Of a DNA stretch of 35,843 nt, positions 23,854-33,423 are shown piece after piece. Position numbers and translations under genes: made by a program. The notes beneath the pieces are model-generated. The model ran no database searches, was not told the DNA's origin, and was given only the letters and a program-made list of their open reading frames with translations. Each line of letters begins with the position of its first letter. Position 1 is the first letter of the stretch. This DNA is from Bacteroidetes bacterium GWF2_33_38 (GTDB taxonomy: Bacteria; Bacteroidota; Bacteroidia; Bacteroidales; GWF2-33-38), in NCBI GenBank assembly GCA_001769505.1, contig MEOF01000010.1, forward strand, positions 1 through 35,843, in the 5' to 3' direction.

Positions 23854-26800
23854 ATGGTAAGAATAGCAATTGCCTTTGTGTTTTTTTTGTTTTTTCAATA
23901 TTCGTTTTCGCAAAATTATGGAAACGAGTGGATTAATTATTCGCAAAAATATTTTAAAGTCAAAGTTTCACAAGATGGAATTTATCGAATTTCACGTCAA
24001 GCATTAGTTGATGCGGCTGTTCCTATCGAATCAATTTCCTTATACAATATTCAACTTTTTTCAAAAGGCGAAGAACAAGCTATTTATATAAAAAGCGATA
24101 CCTATGGAATTTTAGAATATATTGAATTTTTTGGAGAGAAAAATAATGCTTGGTTAGACATCGACCTATATGGAAGTTCTGTAAATCAAACCAATCCTTA
24201 TTATAGTTTAATAAACGACACTAATGTTTACTTTTTAACTTGGAATACATCGGTTAACAACAAAAGATATACATCGGTTAACGAGACAAATTTTTCGTCA
24301 TATTCTCCCACCGAATATTGTTTTAAAAACTCGTTTCAACAATATGTGTCATCTTATCACGATGGAGGAGATACATATTCAGAATATTCGCCTGCAGAAG
24401 GTTGGTTCGATGCAAATTTTGCAATGGGAACATCAATAACAAAAAGCATTTCTACAAAAAACGCATACACTTCAGGAGTTGCAGAAATATCATTAGCTGC
24501 TGTAAGTGCCTCAAACGCATCATCAACAACAGGTTACAATCATCATATAAAAATTGAGTGTCTCGATTATGCTTTTGATACAACTTTTTATGGATATAGA
24601 AATATCAAAAAGAATTTTACGGTTTCGTCTAGTGATTTGACCGATAACACATCGGTAATTTTTTCCAGCGTAGATAATTTGGGTGCAACAACCGATTACA
24701 ATGCGGTTTCGTACATTGATATAAAATACCCACATACCTTCGATTTTGAGAATGAGACAAATTTTCGATTCAGAATACCTGAAAATTCAAACAAAACCTA
24801 TATCGAAATCTCAAATTTTAATGCAAGCGAGAATGTAATTTTATATGATATTTCAAATTCGAAACGAATAAAAGTCGTAAACGAATCATCGCTTCACAAA
24901 GCCATAATTCCACAATCCGAAATAGAATCTGATTGCTATATGATTGTAGAAGATTCGATAAAATATATATCAGAAATTGTTGCTGTAAACACAAATCCAA
25001 CGAGTTTTGGCTTATTTGATAATTACATTGTAAATTACGAAAATACCGAATATCTAATTATCAGTAATAGTTTGCTGTGGGATGAAGCAGTAAACTATAA
25101 AATTTATCGAAATTCGACAGGACTAACATCAAATGTTGTCGATATCAATCAACTTTACGACCAATTTGCCTACGGAATTGAAAAGCACCCTTTATCCATT
25201 CGCAACTTTGTATCAAAAGCAATCGCATCTTGGGAAAATTTAGAATACATCTTTTTAATCGGAAAATCAGTTCAGAGTAGTTCGCACCGTGCAGGAGGAA
25301 ACTCGTTTACCATGAACCATATACCATCATTAGGATATCCAGCAAGCGATTTATTGCTTATTGAAGGATTAAACTCTGAAAATGGAATACCCATAAGTAT
25401 TGGGCGTTTACCTGCTTATACCGAATCAGAAGTTGAAATGTACTTAAATAAGGTTGCTGAATTTGAATCAAATGAGCCCGCAATGTGGATGAAAAATGTG
25501 ATTCATTTTGGCGGAGGAAACGATGAATTTGAGCAAGCAGCTTTTGAAAATTATTTAAACAATTATAAAAGTATAATTGAAGATACTTTGTTCGGAGGTG
25601 CTGTTACAACAATTTTAAAAAATTCATCTGACCCTATTCAGTTGTCTCAATCCGATACTGTTGAAATATTAATCGATGCAGGAACCTCTTTAATTACTTT
25701 TTTTGGACATGGTTACACATATGGCTTTGATCAAAACATTGACGATCCTGATGGTTTTAATAATAAATCTAAATATCCGCTTTTGCTTTCAAATTCTTGT
25801 TATACAGGAAATATACACACAAATACCAAATCGATTTCCGAAACTTGGGTAATAACACAAGATAACGGAGCAATTGGTTTTTTGGCTTCTACTTCAGAAG
25901 GAAATTCATATTATTTAGATAAATTTTCGGAAGAATTTTATCGAAATATTAGCTTTAAAAATTACGGAAAATCAATAGGATTTGGAATGAAATCTTCAAT
26001 ATCAACCATTGCCGAAAACTTTGCAAGTAGTCCATCATTAGTTTCAGCATGTTTACAATTCAACTTAAACGGAGACCCCGCAATAGTACTAAATTCATTT
26101 CCTAAACCCGATTTAACAGTTGAAAATTCAGGAGTGTATTTTAATCCAATTAGCGTTACAACCAACGACGATAATTTTCAAATGAACATAATCGTTTCAA
26201 ATCTTGGTAAAGCAATTCGAGATTCGTTTATGGTTTCGATTACAAGGAAATATCCTGATGCTACTAGCGAAAGTTATTCTTATGTTGTTGATAAATGCAT
26301 CGGCAAAGATACGCTCAGTGTAGTTTTACCTGTAAATCCACTCAAAGCTACTGGGGTAAATGAGTTTAGTATTTATGTCGATGGAATGCAAGAAATTGAC
26401 GAACTCTCAGAACTCAATAATTCATACACAGTTAATTTAATTATAACTTCCGACGATATTACACCTATATTTCCTTACGATTACTCGATTTATCCCGATT
26501 CAATTGTTACTCTAAAAGCATCGATTGGTGACCCTTTTATCTCAGATTTTAATTATATTTTCGAAATCGATACTACCGACTTATTCACAAGCCCATTGAG
26601 TAGCCAAAGTTTTTTTGCAGTTGGTGGAGTTGTTGAATGGAATGTTCCATTTGAATTACAAGATACAACGGTTTATTTTTGGAGAGTTAGCAAAATGCCC
26701 GAAGATGGAGAGGATTATAATTGGAAAGAAAGTTCGTTTATTTACATCAACAATAAAACCGGTTGGTCGCAGGCTCACTTTTTTCAATTTAAAGAAAATA

Positions 26801-28794
26801 CATACAATTTTATAGATTACAACCGAACAGCAAGATCATTCGATTACATTACAACTCCTCGCGAATTAATTTGTCGAACCATAGGAAGTGCTTATGGAAC
26901 TGAAGAATGGAGAAGAACCTCATATTATATTAACGGTGTTGGTGACTTTACAAGTTGCGGAACAACTCCTTCAATAATGGTTGCAGTAATTGATTCTCTT
27001 ACGCTTGAACCTTGGGAATCGAACAGGGGTGATTTTGGACATAGAAATTATGAAAAATGTCCACTAAGAGCTCGTTTAGATAAATATTTTATATTCTCTT
27101 CGGATAGTTTATATCGTGAACGTCTAATAAACTTTATCAACAATTACATTCCCGATGGAAACTATGTTGTAATGTACACGTTCCGATTTGGATATTTTCA
27201 ACAGTGGACTCCCGAACAGTACAGTTTCTTTGAATCACTATCAAATTCTGCTATGCAAATTAGCAATGTTCCCGATGATTATCCATATATTTTATTTTTT
27301 CAAAAAGGAAATTTAGAATCAGTTGAAGAAATGGTTGGAGAACACAATCACGACGATATAACTTTATCGCATCTTTTTCCACGAACATACTATTATGGAG
27401 ATATAAAATCGGTACAATTTGGACCGTCATCAGAATGGAATACTTTACGTTGGAGGCAAACTCCAAGTGAAGAAAATTCGTTCGACGAATCGTCATTAGT
27501 TTTATATGGAGTTAATGAAAGTGGTAATGAACAAGAATTGATTTCTGATATTTCAGAAACTGATACAGCAGTTTACAATCTACAAAACAATGTTGATGCT
27601 CAAGAATATCCTTTTGTGAAATTGTTAATGAAAAACCGCGACGATTCAGCAAAAACTCCGGCACAACTCAAAAAATGGCAATTAATTTCTGACTTGGCTC
27701 CCGAAACAGCTATCAATTTTAACAAAGGCTTTTATTTCTATAACGATACTGTAAATGAAGGAGACAGTATTATTTTCTCAATCGCAACCGAAAACATAAG
27801 TGATTTTGATATGGATAGCTTGTTGATTAAGTATTTACTCCAAAATCACAATAGTGAATTTAGTGTTTTGAAAGAAGTTCGCGAACGACCTCACCCAGCA
27901 GGCGATGTACTAATTGACACGCTAAAATTTTCTACCGAAGGTTTATCTGGACTGAATAGTGTATGGATTGAAGTAAATCCAATAAATTCACAAACAGGGA
28001 AATATGATCAAATTGAGCAGTACCATTTTAACAACATAGCTCAAAAATATTTTTTTATAAACTCAGATATTACAAACCCTTTACTTGATGTTGTTTTTGA
28101 TGGAGTTCATATCATGAATGGCGAAATAGTATCAGCAAAACCTCAAATAGTTGTATCTCTCAAAGATGAAAATAAATTTCTAGCATTAAATGACACTTCT
28201 GTTTTTAAAGTTTATTTAAAACCTCAAGAAACTGGCGAAGAAGTTCGAATATATTTTCAAAACGATGATGGTAGTGAAAATATGAAATGGATACCAGCTG
28301 AATTGCCCGATAATAGCTGTAAAATCATTTACGAACCAATATTATCAGATGGAGTTTATGAACTGAGAGTTCAAGCAAAAGATGTTTCCAATAATGAGTC
28401 AGGGCAATACGATTACAATATTTCGTTTGAAGTAATAAATCAAGCAACCATTACCGATGTTTTCAATTACCCAAACCCTTTTTCGACTAAAACCCGATTT
28501 GTTTTTACGTTAACCGGAAGCGAAATTCCCGATGAATTCGAAATACATATTTTTACAATTTCGGGAAAGTTAGTTAAGGTTATCTCGCTTGACGAACTCG
28601 GAACAATTCATATCGGAAATAATATTACAGAATATTTTTGGGATGGGATAGATATGTTTGGAGACAAGCTAGCTAATGGCGTATATTTTTATAAAGTAAA
28701 TACCCAGATAAATGGTGAAACATTAGACAAACGACAAACCGGAGCCGAAAAATATTTCAACAACAACATAGGAAAATTATATATAATGCGATGA
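23854..28794 (+). CDS. Secreted gingipain-family (C25) cysteine peptidase with CARDB and T9SS C-terminal region
   Basis: I prefer the ATG at 23854 because it starts a clean signal peptide (MVRIAIAFVFFLFFQYSFSQ); a TTG 18 bases upstream would add six residues. The product is 1646 residues. The C25 catalytic domain lies at about 400-740, with His619 in FFGHGYTYG and Cys649 in SNSCYTGNI. A CARDB-like adhesion domain follows (about 745-875, PDLTVENSGVYF...). The long middle region is beta-rich and unassigned. The last 115 residues (FNYPNPFSTKTRFVFTL ... LANGVYFYKV) form a FlgD-like/T9SS type A sorting region. The architecture is longer than the PorU sortase, so I read it as an exported peptidase rather than the T9SS sortase itself, though a PorU-like role is not excluded. 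A CotH-type gene follows by 40 bp. Confidence 0.85.
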   Translation: MVRIAIAFVFFLFFQYSFSQNYGNEWINYSQKYFKVKVSQDGIYRISRQALVDAAVPIESISLYNIQLFSKGEEQAIYIKSDTYGILEYIEFFGEKNNAWLDIDLYGSSVNQTNPYYSLINDTNVYFLTWNTSVNNKRYTSVNETNFSSYSPTEYCFKNSFQQYVSSYHDGGDTYSEYSPAEGWFDANFAMGTSITKSISTKNAYTSGVAEISLAAVSASNASSTTGYNHHIKIECLDYAFDTTFYGYRNIKKNFTVSSSDLTDNTSVIFSSVDNLGATTDYNAVSYIDIKYPHTFDFENETNFRFRIPENSNKTYIEISNFNASENVILYDISNSKRIKVVNESSLHKAIIPQSEIESDCYMIVEDSIKYISEIVAVNTNPTSFGLFDNYIVNYENTEYLIISNSLLWDEAVNYKIYRNSTGLTSNVVDINQLYDQFAYGIEKHPLSIRNFVSKAIASWENLEYIFLIGKSVQSSSHRAGGNSFTMNHIPSLGYPASDLLLIEGLNSENGIPISIGRLPAYTESEVEMYLNKVAEFESNEPAMWMKNVIHFGGGNDEFEQAAFENYLNNYKSIIEDTLFGGAVTTILKNSSDPIQLSQSDTVEILIDAGTSLITFFGHGYTYGFDQNIDDPDGFNNKSKYPLLLSNSCYTGNIHTNTKSISETWVITQDNGAIGFLASTSEGNSYYLDKFSEEFYRNISFKNYGKSIGFGMKSSISTIAENFASSPSLVSACLQFNLNGDPAIVLNSFPKPDLTVENSGVYFNPISVTTNDDNFQMNIIVSNLGKAIRDSFMVSITRKYPDATSESYSYVVDKCIGKDTLSVVLPVNPLKATGVNEFSIYVDGMQEIDELSELNNSYTVNLIITSDDITPIFPYDYSIYPDSIVTLKASIGDPFISDFNYIFEIDTTDLFTSPLSSQSFFAVGGVVEWNVPFELQDTTVYFWRVSKMPEDGEDYNWKESSFIYINNKTGWSQAHFFQFKENTYNFIDYNRTARSFDYITTPRELICRTIGSAYGTEEWRRTSYYINGVGDFTSCGTTPSIMVAVIDSLTLEPWESNRGDFGHRNYEKCPLRARLDKYFIFSSDSLYRERLINFINNYIPDGNYVVMYTFRFGYFQQWTPEQYSFFESLSNSAMQISNVPDDYPYILFFQKGNLESVEEMVGEHNHDDITLSHLFPRTYYYGDIKSVQFGPSSEWNTLRWRQTPSEENSFDESSLVLYGVNESGNEQELISDISETDTAVYNLQNNVDAQEYPFVKLLMKNRDDSAKTPAQLKKWQLISDLAPETAINFNKGFYFYNDTVNEGDSIIFSIATENISDFDMDSLLIKYLLQNHNSEFSVLKEVRERPHPAGDVLIDTLKFSTEGLSGLNSVWIEVNPINSQTGKYDQIEQYHFNNIAQKYFFINSDITNPLLDVVFDGVHIMNGEIVSAKPQIVVSLKDENKFLALNDTSVFKVYLKPQETGEEVRIYFQNDDGSENMKWIPAELPDNSCKIIYEPILSDGVYELRVQAKDVSNNESGQYDYNISFEVINQATITDVFNYPNPFSTKTRFVFTLTGSEIPDEFEIHIFTISGKLVKVISLDELGTIHIGNNITEYFWDGIDMFGDKLANGVYFYKVNTQINGETLDKRQTGAEKYFNNNIGKLYIMR

Positions 28795-28834
28795 AATTAT
28801 TTCAAATTACTATGATAAAGTTGAAGAAAACCAA

Positions 28835-30370
28835 ATGAAGAAAAAAATCACATTTATTATATTATTCTTCTTTCTAATTTTTGCATCATACCCTGCATTT
28901 GTATTTTTTAAACTAATGAGCAATGATCATGCTCTGAATGAATATCTTAAGCATAAATATTTTCCATCATTAATCAAAAATTTTAAAACCTATTTTACAT
29001 TTTCTGAAACTTTAGATACGACTCCTATATTTAAACTCTATATTGATAAAAAAAATATTCTTTATCTCGAAAAACAAATCAACGACAAACTGTCGATGGA
29101 AGATAGCTGTGATATTTTCGGGATGAACGATTTTGAATACGTTCCTGCAAAAATTATTGACAACAATAATATTGAGCATACAATTGAAATAAGACTTCGT
29201 GGAGATATGAGTTCAAATTACAAAAATGGACTTCATAATGCAACTTATCGATTTAATATAAAAGACAGCTCTTTGCTTTTTGGAAAAAGAAAATTATCAT
29301 TGGTCCGACCCGAACTCGAAAATTATGGATTTTATGGGTTTTTGTTTTACAAATTCTTCCGAAAAGAAGGCATAATTTCAAACGATTTCAAATTTATAAA
29401 TCTATATTTTAACAATACAGATGTTGGTGTCTATATATTGCAAGAAGGTTTTTCCGGCGAACTTATTACATCATGCAATCGAAGTGGAGGTATAATTTTT
29501 AGATTAAAAAACGATTGTGAAGGTTATTACAATTCTTTTCCGGAATTAGAACCATATATGAAAAAGAAAATTTTTGATAACAAAGAACTAATAAGAAATT
29601 TTAAAGCTGCCAAAGATAAAATTGATTTGCTCGAAAAATCAGGACAAAATGCATCAGATTGTTTCGATATGAATTTATATGGTAAATTCTATGCCCTATC
29701 CGACATATTCTTATCTCATCATGCTACTCTTTGCCAAAATGTGAAATTGTGGTTCAATGAAAAAACTCAACTTTTTGAACCAATAGCTTGGGATCCTGCA
29801 AACTATATTCGTTACGATGTTGAACTTGATTTGATAAATAAAGGTCATAATTACTCGTTTGATTCGGTATATTCTTATAAGAATAAGTATCCGTTAAATC
29901 CAGTTTTGAGCAATGATTCTACTTTTCTGTTCCACTACTCCAAATATTTATATGATTATTCTCACAACGATTCGATTTTTTGCTTTATAAAAAATAATCT
30001 CAAAATTATTGAATCAATAGAACCTAAAATTTTAAGACAAGATTTTCAATCCGTTTTCCAACCAGAATGGATACTTAGCCGAATAAACGAAGTTAAAAAA
30101 ATGTTTAGAGCAACAGAATTGGTATCAGCCTCACTTTCAATTAAAGATTCAACATTAAGTATTCGTTCAACGTCAAATCTTCCTATTCGAGTTGAGTCAA
30201 TCACAATTAATAATTGCATAATTGAAATTAATAAAATTATACTACCTAAAGAACAAACAAAAATTAATATCAATATCGGTTCGATAAAGACGAATACACA
30301 TGAATTTGACCTTATTTTTTCCTATCTATATCCAATTAAAAATCACATGTATAAAGGTGTTATTTTTTAA
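28835..30370 (+). CDS. CotH-kinase-family membrane-anchored protein
   Basis: 511 residues. A single N-terminal hydrophobic segment (about 5-26) could be a signal anchor. IEIRLRGDMSSNYKNG (about 110-125), FINLYFNNTDVGVYILQEGF (about 188-207) and FEPIAWDPANYIRYD (about 315-329) match the CotH fold: a conserved Arg-rich strand, the vGvYxLxE block and the metal-binding W-D motif. CotH proteins are atypical kinases that phosphorylate secreted or coat proteins. Bacteroidota homologs are extracytoplasmic with unknown substrates. The adjacent C25 peptidase is a plausible substrate or partner (inference only). The C-terminal 90 residues resemble a small beta-sandwich. Confidence 0.75.
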   Translation: MKKKITFIILFFFLIFASYPAFVFFKLMSNDHALNEYLKHKYFPSLIKNFKTYFTFSETLDTTPIFKLYIDKKNILYLEKQINDKLSMEDSCDIFGMNDFEYVPAKIIDNNNIEHTIEIRLRGDMSSNYKNGLHNATYRFNIKDSSLLFGKRKLSLVRPELENYGFYGFLFYKFFRKEGIISNDFKFINLYFNNTDVGVYILQEGFSGELITSCNRSGGIIFRLKNDCEGYYNSFPELEPYMKKKIFDNKELIRNFKAAKDKIDLLEKSGQNASDCFDMNLYGKFYALSDIFLSHHATLCQNVKLWFNEKTQLFEPIAWDPANYIRYDVELDLINKGHNYSFDSVYSYKNKYPLNPVLSNDSTFLFHYSKYLYDYSHNDSIFCFIKNNLKIIESIEPKILRQDFQSVFQPEWILSRINEVKKMFRATELVSASLSIKDSTLSIRSTSNLPIRVESITINNCIIEINKIILPKEQTKININIGSIKTNTHEFDLIFSYLYPIKNHMYKGVIF

Positions 30371-30698
30371 TTTTGGATTGACATATTTTTTTGAATTATC
30401 GAATTCAAATTTAGGTTTTAACTTTTTACATCTTTGCAATTTTAATAATTTATCAAATATTGTTTTAAAACATTATTTAAGAAATTTTTGTCTTATTTAA
30501 ATACATAGGTATTATATTGTTCATATTCAGCATTTTAAGCCTTATTTTTATTTAGTCTATATAATAATGCCGTAGAGATGCTTTACAGCACTAAATTCGT
30601 TTAAGTCTATGTCTATATTTGAGTACCAACAAAAAAATTGGGATAAAATAATAAAAATAGTAACACGAATATTTTAATAAATAAACAATCAAAAATCT
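30371..30698. other. AT-rich intergenic region upstream of the hydrogenase operon
   Basis: 328 bp without a credible gene. No terminator is evident after the CotH gene. The only feature I can point to is the -7-like box listed separately. GTAGAGATGCTTTACAGCAC near 30574 looks like it could be repeat debris, but no partner is present. Confidence 0.6.
30614..30621 (+). promoter_or_regulatory. Possible -7 element of the hox operon promoter
   Basis: TATATTTG is an exact TAnnTTTG match 77 bp before hoxF. No clear TTTG lies 17-20 bases upstream, so the call is weak. Confidence 0.35.
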
Positions 30699-32498
30699 AT
30701 GAAAGCTACGTTGCAAACGATTATTGAAAAACATCAAAAAGATGCTACTCGATTGATGGATATTTTGCTTGATATTCAAGCAGAACATGGCTCTGTCAAC
30801 GATGAAGCAATTGCCCTAGTTGCAAGTCAATTAGGCATTTCAAAAGTAGATGTTGAACAAACTAGATCTTTTTACCATTTCTTTACAAAAGAAAGTGCAG
30901 GTAAATACACCGTTTATATGAACGACAGTGTAGTTGCCAACATGAAGGGAAAAGCAGAAGTTGTGAAAGCATTCGAAAAAGAAGCAAATTGCAAACTTGG
31001 TTCTGTCTCTGCTGACGGACTTATCGGGTTATTTAATACTGCTTGTATTGGAATGAGTGACCAAGAGCCTGCCGCATTAATCAACGGTAAAGTTTTTACA
31101 AACTTGACTCCTGCTAAAGTTAAAGAAATAGTTGCAGGATTTAAAGCCGACAAATGCGTAAAAGAAATGATAACTGAGTACGGCGACGGACAAAATTCAT
31201 CAGAATTAATCAAATCAATGGTTAAAAATAATTTGATGAAAAAAGGAGCTGTAACATTTTCTGAGTACAAAACAGGAACCGCATTACGTAAAGTTGTTGA
31301 AATGAATGCAGACCAAATCGTAGCCGAAGTTAAAACTTCTGGAATTAGAGGACGTGGTGGTGCTGGTTTTCCAACAGGATTAAAATGGGATTTTTGTAGA
31401 AAAGAAGCAGAACCAGTAAAATATGTTATGTGTAATGCTGACGAAGGAGAACCTGGTACATTTAAAGATAGAGTTATCTTAACTGAAGTTCCTGCTCTAG
31501 TTTTCGAAGGAATGACAGTTGCTGGATACACTATTGGAGCAAAACAAGGAATATTGTATTTACGACACGAATATAAATATTTAGTAAAATACCTAGACAA
31601 AGTTTTAGAAGATTTAAGAACCCAAAACTTATTAGGTAAAAATATTGCTGGAAAACAAGGTTTTGATTTCGACATTAGAATTCAACTTGGTGCAGGAGCA
31701 TATGTTTGCGGTGAAGAATCAGCTTTAATCGAATCATGCGAAGGCAAACGAGGCGAACCTAGAAACAGACCTCCATTCCCAGTTCAAAAAGGTTATATGA
31801 ATAAGCCAACAGTTATAAACAATGTTGAAACTTTAGCTCATATTACCAAAATAATTGAAAAAGGCGGAGCTTGGTATAAAGGTATTGGAACAAAAGAATC
31901 AGCTGGAACCAAATTATTAAGTATTTCTGGAGATTGTGAAAAACCAGGAGTTTATGAAATTGAATGGGGAATGACAATTCAACAAATGTTGGATATGGTC
32001 GGAGCAAAAGACGTTCAAGCAGTTCAAGTTGCTGGTCCATCAGGTACTTGCATCAATCCAAAACAATTTGGAAGAGCAATTGCTTATGAAGATTTGGCTA
32101 CTGGAGGTGCAATGACAATTATCGGAAATCAACGAAACCTTCTTAAAGATGTTGTTCACAACTATATGGATTTCTTTGTTGACGAATCGTGCGGTTCATG
32201 TGTTCCTTGTAGAGCTTTATCAGTTTTGATGAAAGAAAGACTTGAAAAAGTTATCAATGGACATGCAACCAAAAATGAAGTTAACGAATTAGTTGAATGG
32301 GGATCGTTTATGAAGCTAGCAAACCGTTGTGGTTTGGGACAAACAGCGTCAAACCCGATTATAACAACCATTCAAAACTTCCGCGAAAAGTACGACGCAT
32401 TGACAAAAGACACTGATTATGTTTCCGAATTTAATATGGAAACAGCAGTAGCAGCATCATGTGCCGTTGTTGGAAGAAAACCAAATTTAGAACATTAG
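30699..32498 (+). CDS. hoxF: NAD-reducing hydrogenase diaphorase subunit HoxF
   Basis: 599 residues, a NuoE-NuoF fusion as in the soluble NAD-reducing hydrogenase of Cupriavidus necator (about 600). It carries FMN and reduces NAD+ with electrons from H2. The NuoF part has GRGGAGFPTGLKW (about 218), CNADEGEPGTFKDR and GAGAYVCGEESALIES for FMN and NAD(H), and a [4Fe-4S] site CGSCVPC (about 498-504) plus CGLGQ (about 544). The NuoE-like domain (1-150) keeps only Cys116 (ACIGMSDQEP) of the four cysteines that hold a [2Fe-2S] cluster in NuoE: the first pair is replaced by YMNDSVVA and the last Cys by Met119. So that cluster is almost certainly absent. First gene of hoxFUYH. Confidence 0.94.
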   Translation: MKATLQTIIEKHQKDATRLMDILLDIQAEHGSVNDEAIALVASQLGISKVDVEQTRSFYHFFTKESAGKYTVYMNDSVVANMKGKAEVVKAFEKEANCKLGSVSADGLIGLFNTACIGMSDQEPAALINGKVFTNLTPAKVKEIVAGFKADKCVKEMITEYGDGQNSSELIKSMVKNNLMKKGAVTFSEYKTGTALRKVVEMNADQIVAEVKTSGIRGRGGAGFPTGLKWDFCRKEAEPVKYVMCNADEGEPGTFKDRVILTEVPALVFEGMTVAGYTIGAKQGILYLRHEYKYLVKYLDKVLEDLRTQNLLGKNIAGKQGFDFDIRIQLGAGAYVCGEESALIESCEGKRGEPRNRPPFPVQKGYMNKPTVINNVETLAHITKIIEKGGAWYKGIGTKESAGTKLLSISGDCEKPGVYEIEWGMTIQQMLDMVGAKDVQAVQVAGPSGTCINPKQFGRAIAYEDLATGGAMTIIGNQRNLLKDVVHNYMDFFVDESCGSCVPCRALSVLMKERLEKVINGHATKNEVNELVEWGSFMKLANRCGLGQTASNPIITTIQNFREKYDALTKDTDYVSEFNMETAVAASCAVVGRKPNLEH

Positions 32499-32523
32499 TA
32501 TTAACCAAAAATAATTTTATACT

Positions 32524-33399
32524 ATGGGATTTTTTAGTAGTTTATTTGGAAAAAAACAAAAACCTGAAGAGGTTAAACAGGAAGCAAAACATGAAGCTCC
32601 AAAACAAGAAGTTAAGAGAGAGCCTATTGTTGAGAAAAAAGTAGAAACTCCTGTAGTTGAAACAAAAAAAGTAGAAGAAATAAAAAAAGAAAATATGAGC
32701 GACACAATTAAATTTAAAATTGATGGAAAAGAATGTGTTGGCAAAAACGGCCAAAGCATTCTAGATGCTGCCATTGAAAATGGTGTGTATATTCCTTCTC
32801 TTTGTCACATGAAAGATGTTATTCCTGCTGGTTCATGTCGTATTTGCCAAATTAAAATGAACGGCAGAACTATGGCAGCTTGCACAACTCCTCTTACATG
32901 TGATTGTAATAATCTTGAAATCGAAAACGATACCCCTGAAATAAATGAAGTCAGAAAAGCTATCGTTGAAGTATTATTTGTTGAAGGAAACCACTTCTGC
33001 CCATCTTGCGAAAAGAGCGGTTGTTGCGAACTTCAAGCATTAGGATACAAATATGCAATGCTTGTTCCTCGTTTTCAATACGCATTTCCACAACGTGAAA
33101 TATTTGCTGCAAGCCCAAATTTAATGCTTGACAGAAACAGATGTATTTTATGTAAAAAATGCGTTCGTATAATCAAAGACGAAAAAGGAAGAAGCGTATT
33201 TGCACTTAAAAATAGAGGACACAAATTAGAAATCAATATTGATGTTGATTTGGCAAAAACTCTTTCACCTGCAATTGCACAAAAAGCTATGGAAATTTGT
33301 CCAGTTGGTGCAATAATTAAGAAAGAAAAAGGATTTGCTGTTCCTATCGGAAGTCGTAAATTCGACCTTAAACCAATTGGTATTGGTAATTTAAATTAA
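32524..33399 (+). CDS. hoxU: Hydrogenase diaphorase subunit HoxU with N-terminal extension
   Basis: 291 residues. The core (from about 58) is an iron-sulfur wire linking HoxF to HoxY: a [2Fe-2S] domain (SLCHMKDVIPAGSCRICQ plus TC), the NuoG-type His/Cys site GNHFCPSCEKSGCCELQ, and a ferredoxin-like site CILCKKCVR with CPVGA. The first 57 residues are extra: MGFFSSLFGKKQK, an amphipathic-looking start, then a Lys/Glu/Val/Pro-rich low-complexity linker. An internal ATG at 32695 (MSDTIKFKIDG), preceded by an A-rich tract, coincides with the normal HoxU start, so a short form may also be made. The spacing from hoxF is 25 bp. Confidence 0.93.
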   Translation: MGFFSSLFGKKQKPEEVKQEAKHEAPKQEVKREPIVEKKVETPVVETKKVEEIKKENMSDTIKFKIDGKECVGKNGQSILDAAIENGVYIPSLCHMKDVIPAGSCRICQIKMNGRTMAACTTPLTCDCNNLEIENDTPEINEVRKAIVEVLFVEGNHFCPSCEKSGCCELQALGYKYAMLVPRFQYAFPQREIFAASPNLMLDRNRCILCKKCVRIIKDEKGRSVFALKNRGHKLEINIDVDLAKTLSPAIAQKAMEICPVGAIIKKEKGFAVPIGSRKFDLKPIGIGNLN

Positions 33400-33409
33400 G
33401 AATTAATTC

Positions 33410-33416
33410 AAGGAGG
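33410..33416 (+). promoter_or_regulatory. Perfect Shine-Dalgarno site before hoxY
   Basis: AAGGAGG sits 7 bases before the hoxY ATG. It is the only consensus-strength site I saw in the window; other genes here start behind A/T-rich leaders, as expected in Bacteroidota. Confidence 0.85.
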
Positions 33417-33423
33417 AAAAAAA

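Noticed and set aside
23854-28794. Calling this gene porU (T9SS sortase)
   Set aside because: It is several hundred residues longer than PorU and has a CARDB domain; the catalytic domain alone does not separate sortase from exported peptidase.
30570-30600. A small RNA or repeat around GTAGAGATGCTTTACAGCAC
   Set aside because: No convincing stem, promoter or terminator accompanies it and no second copy is present in the window.
30914-31675. A 253-codon open frame on the minus strand inside hoxF
   Set aside because: It lies opposite a well-supported conserved gene, has no family motif and is explained by the codon bias of hoxF.
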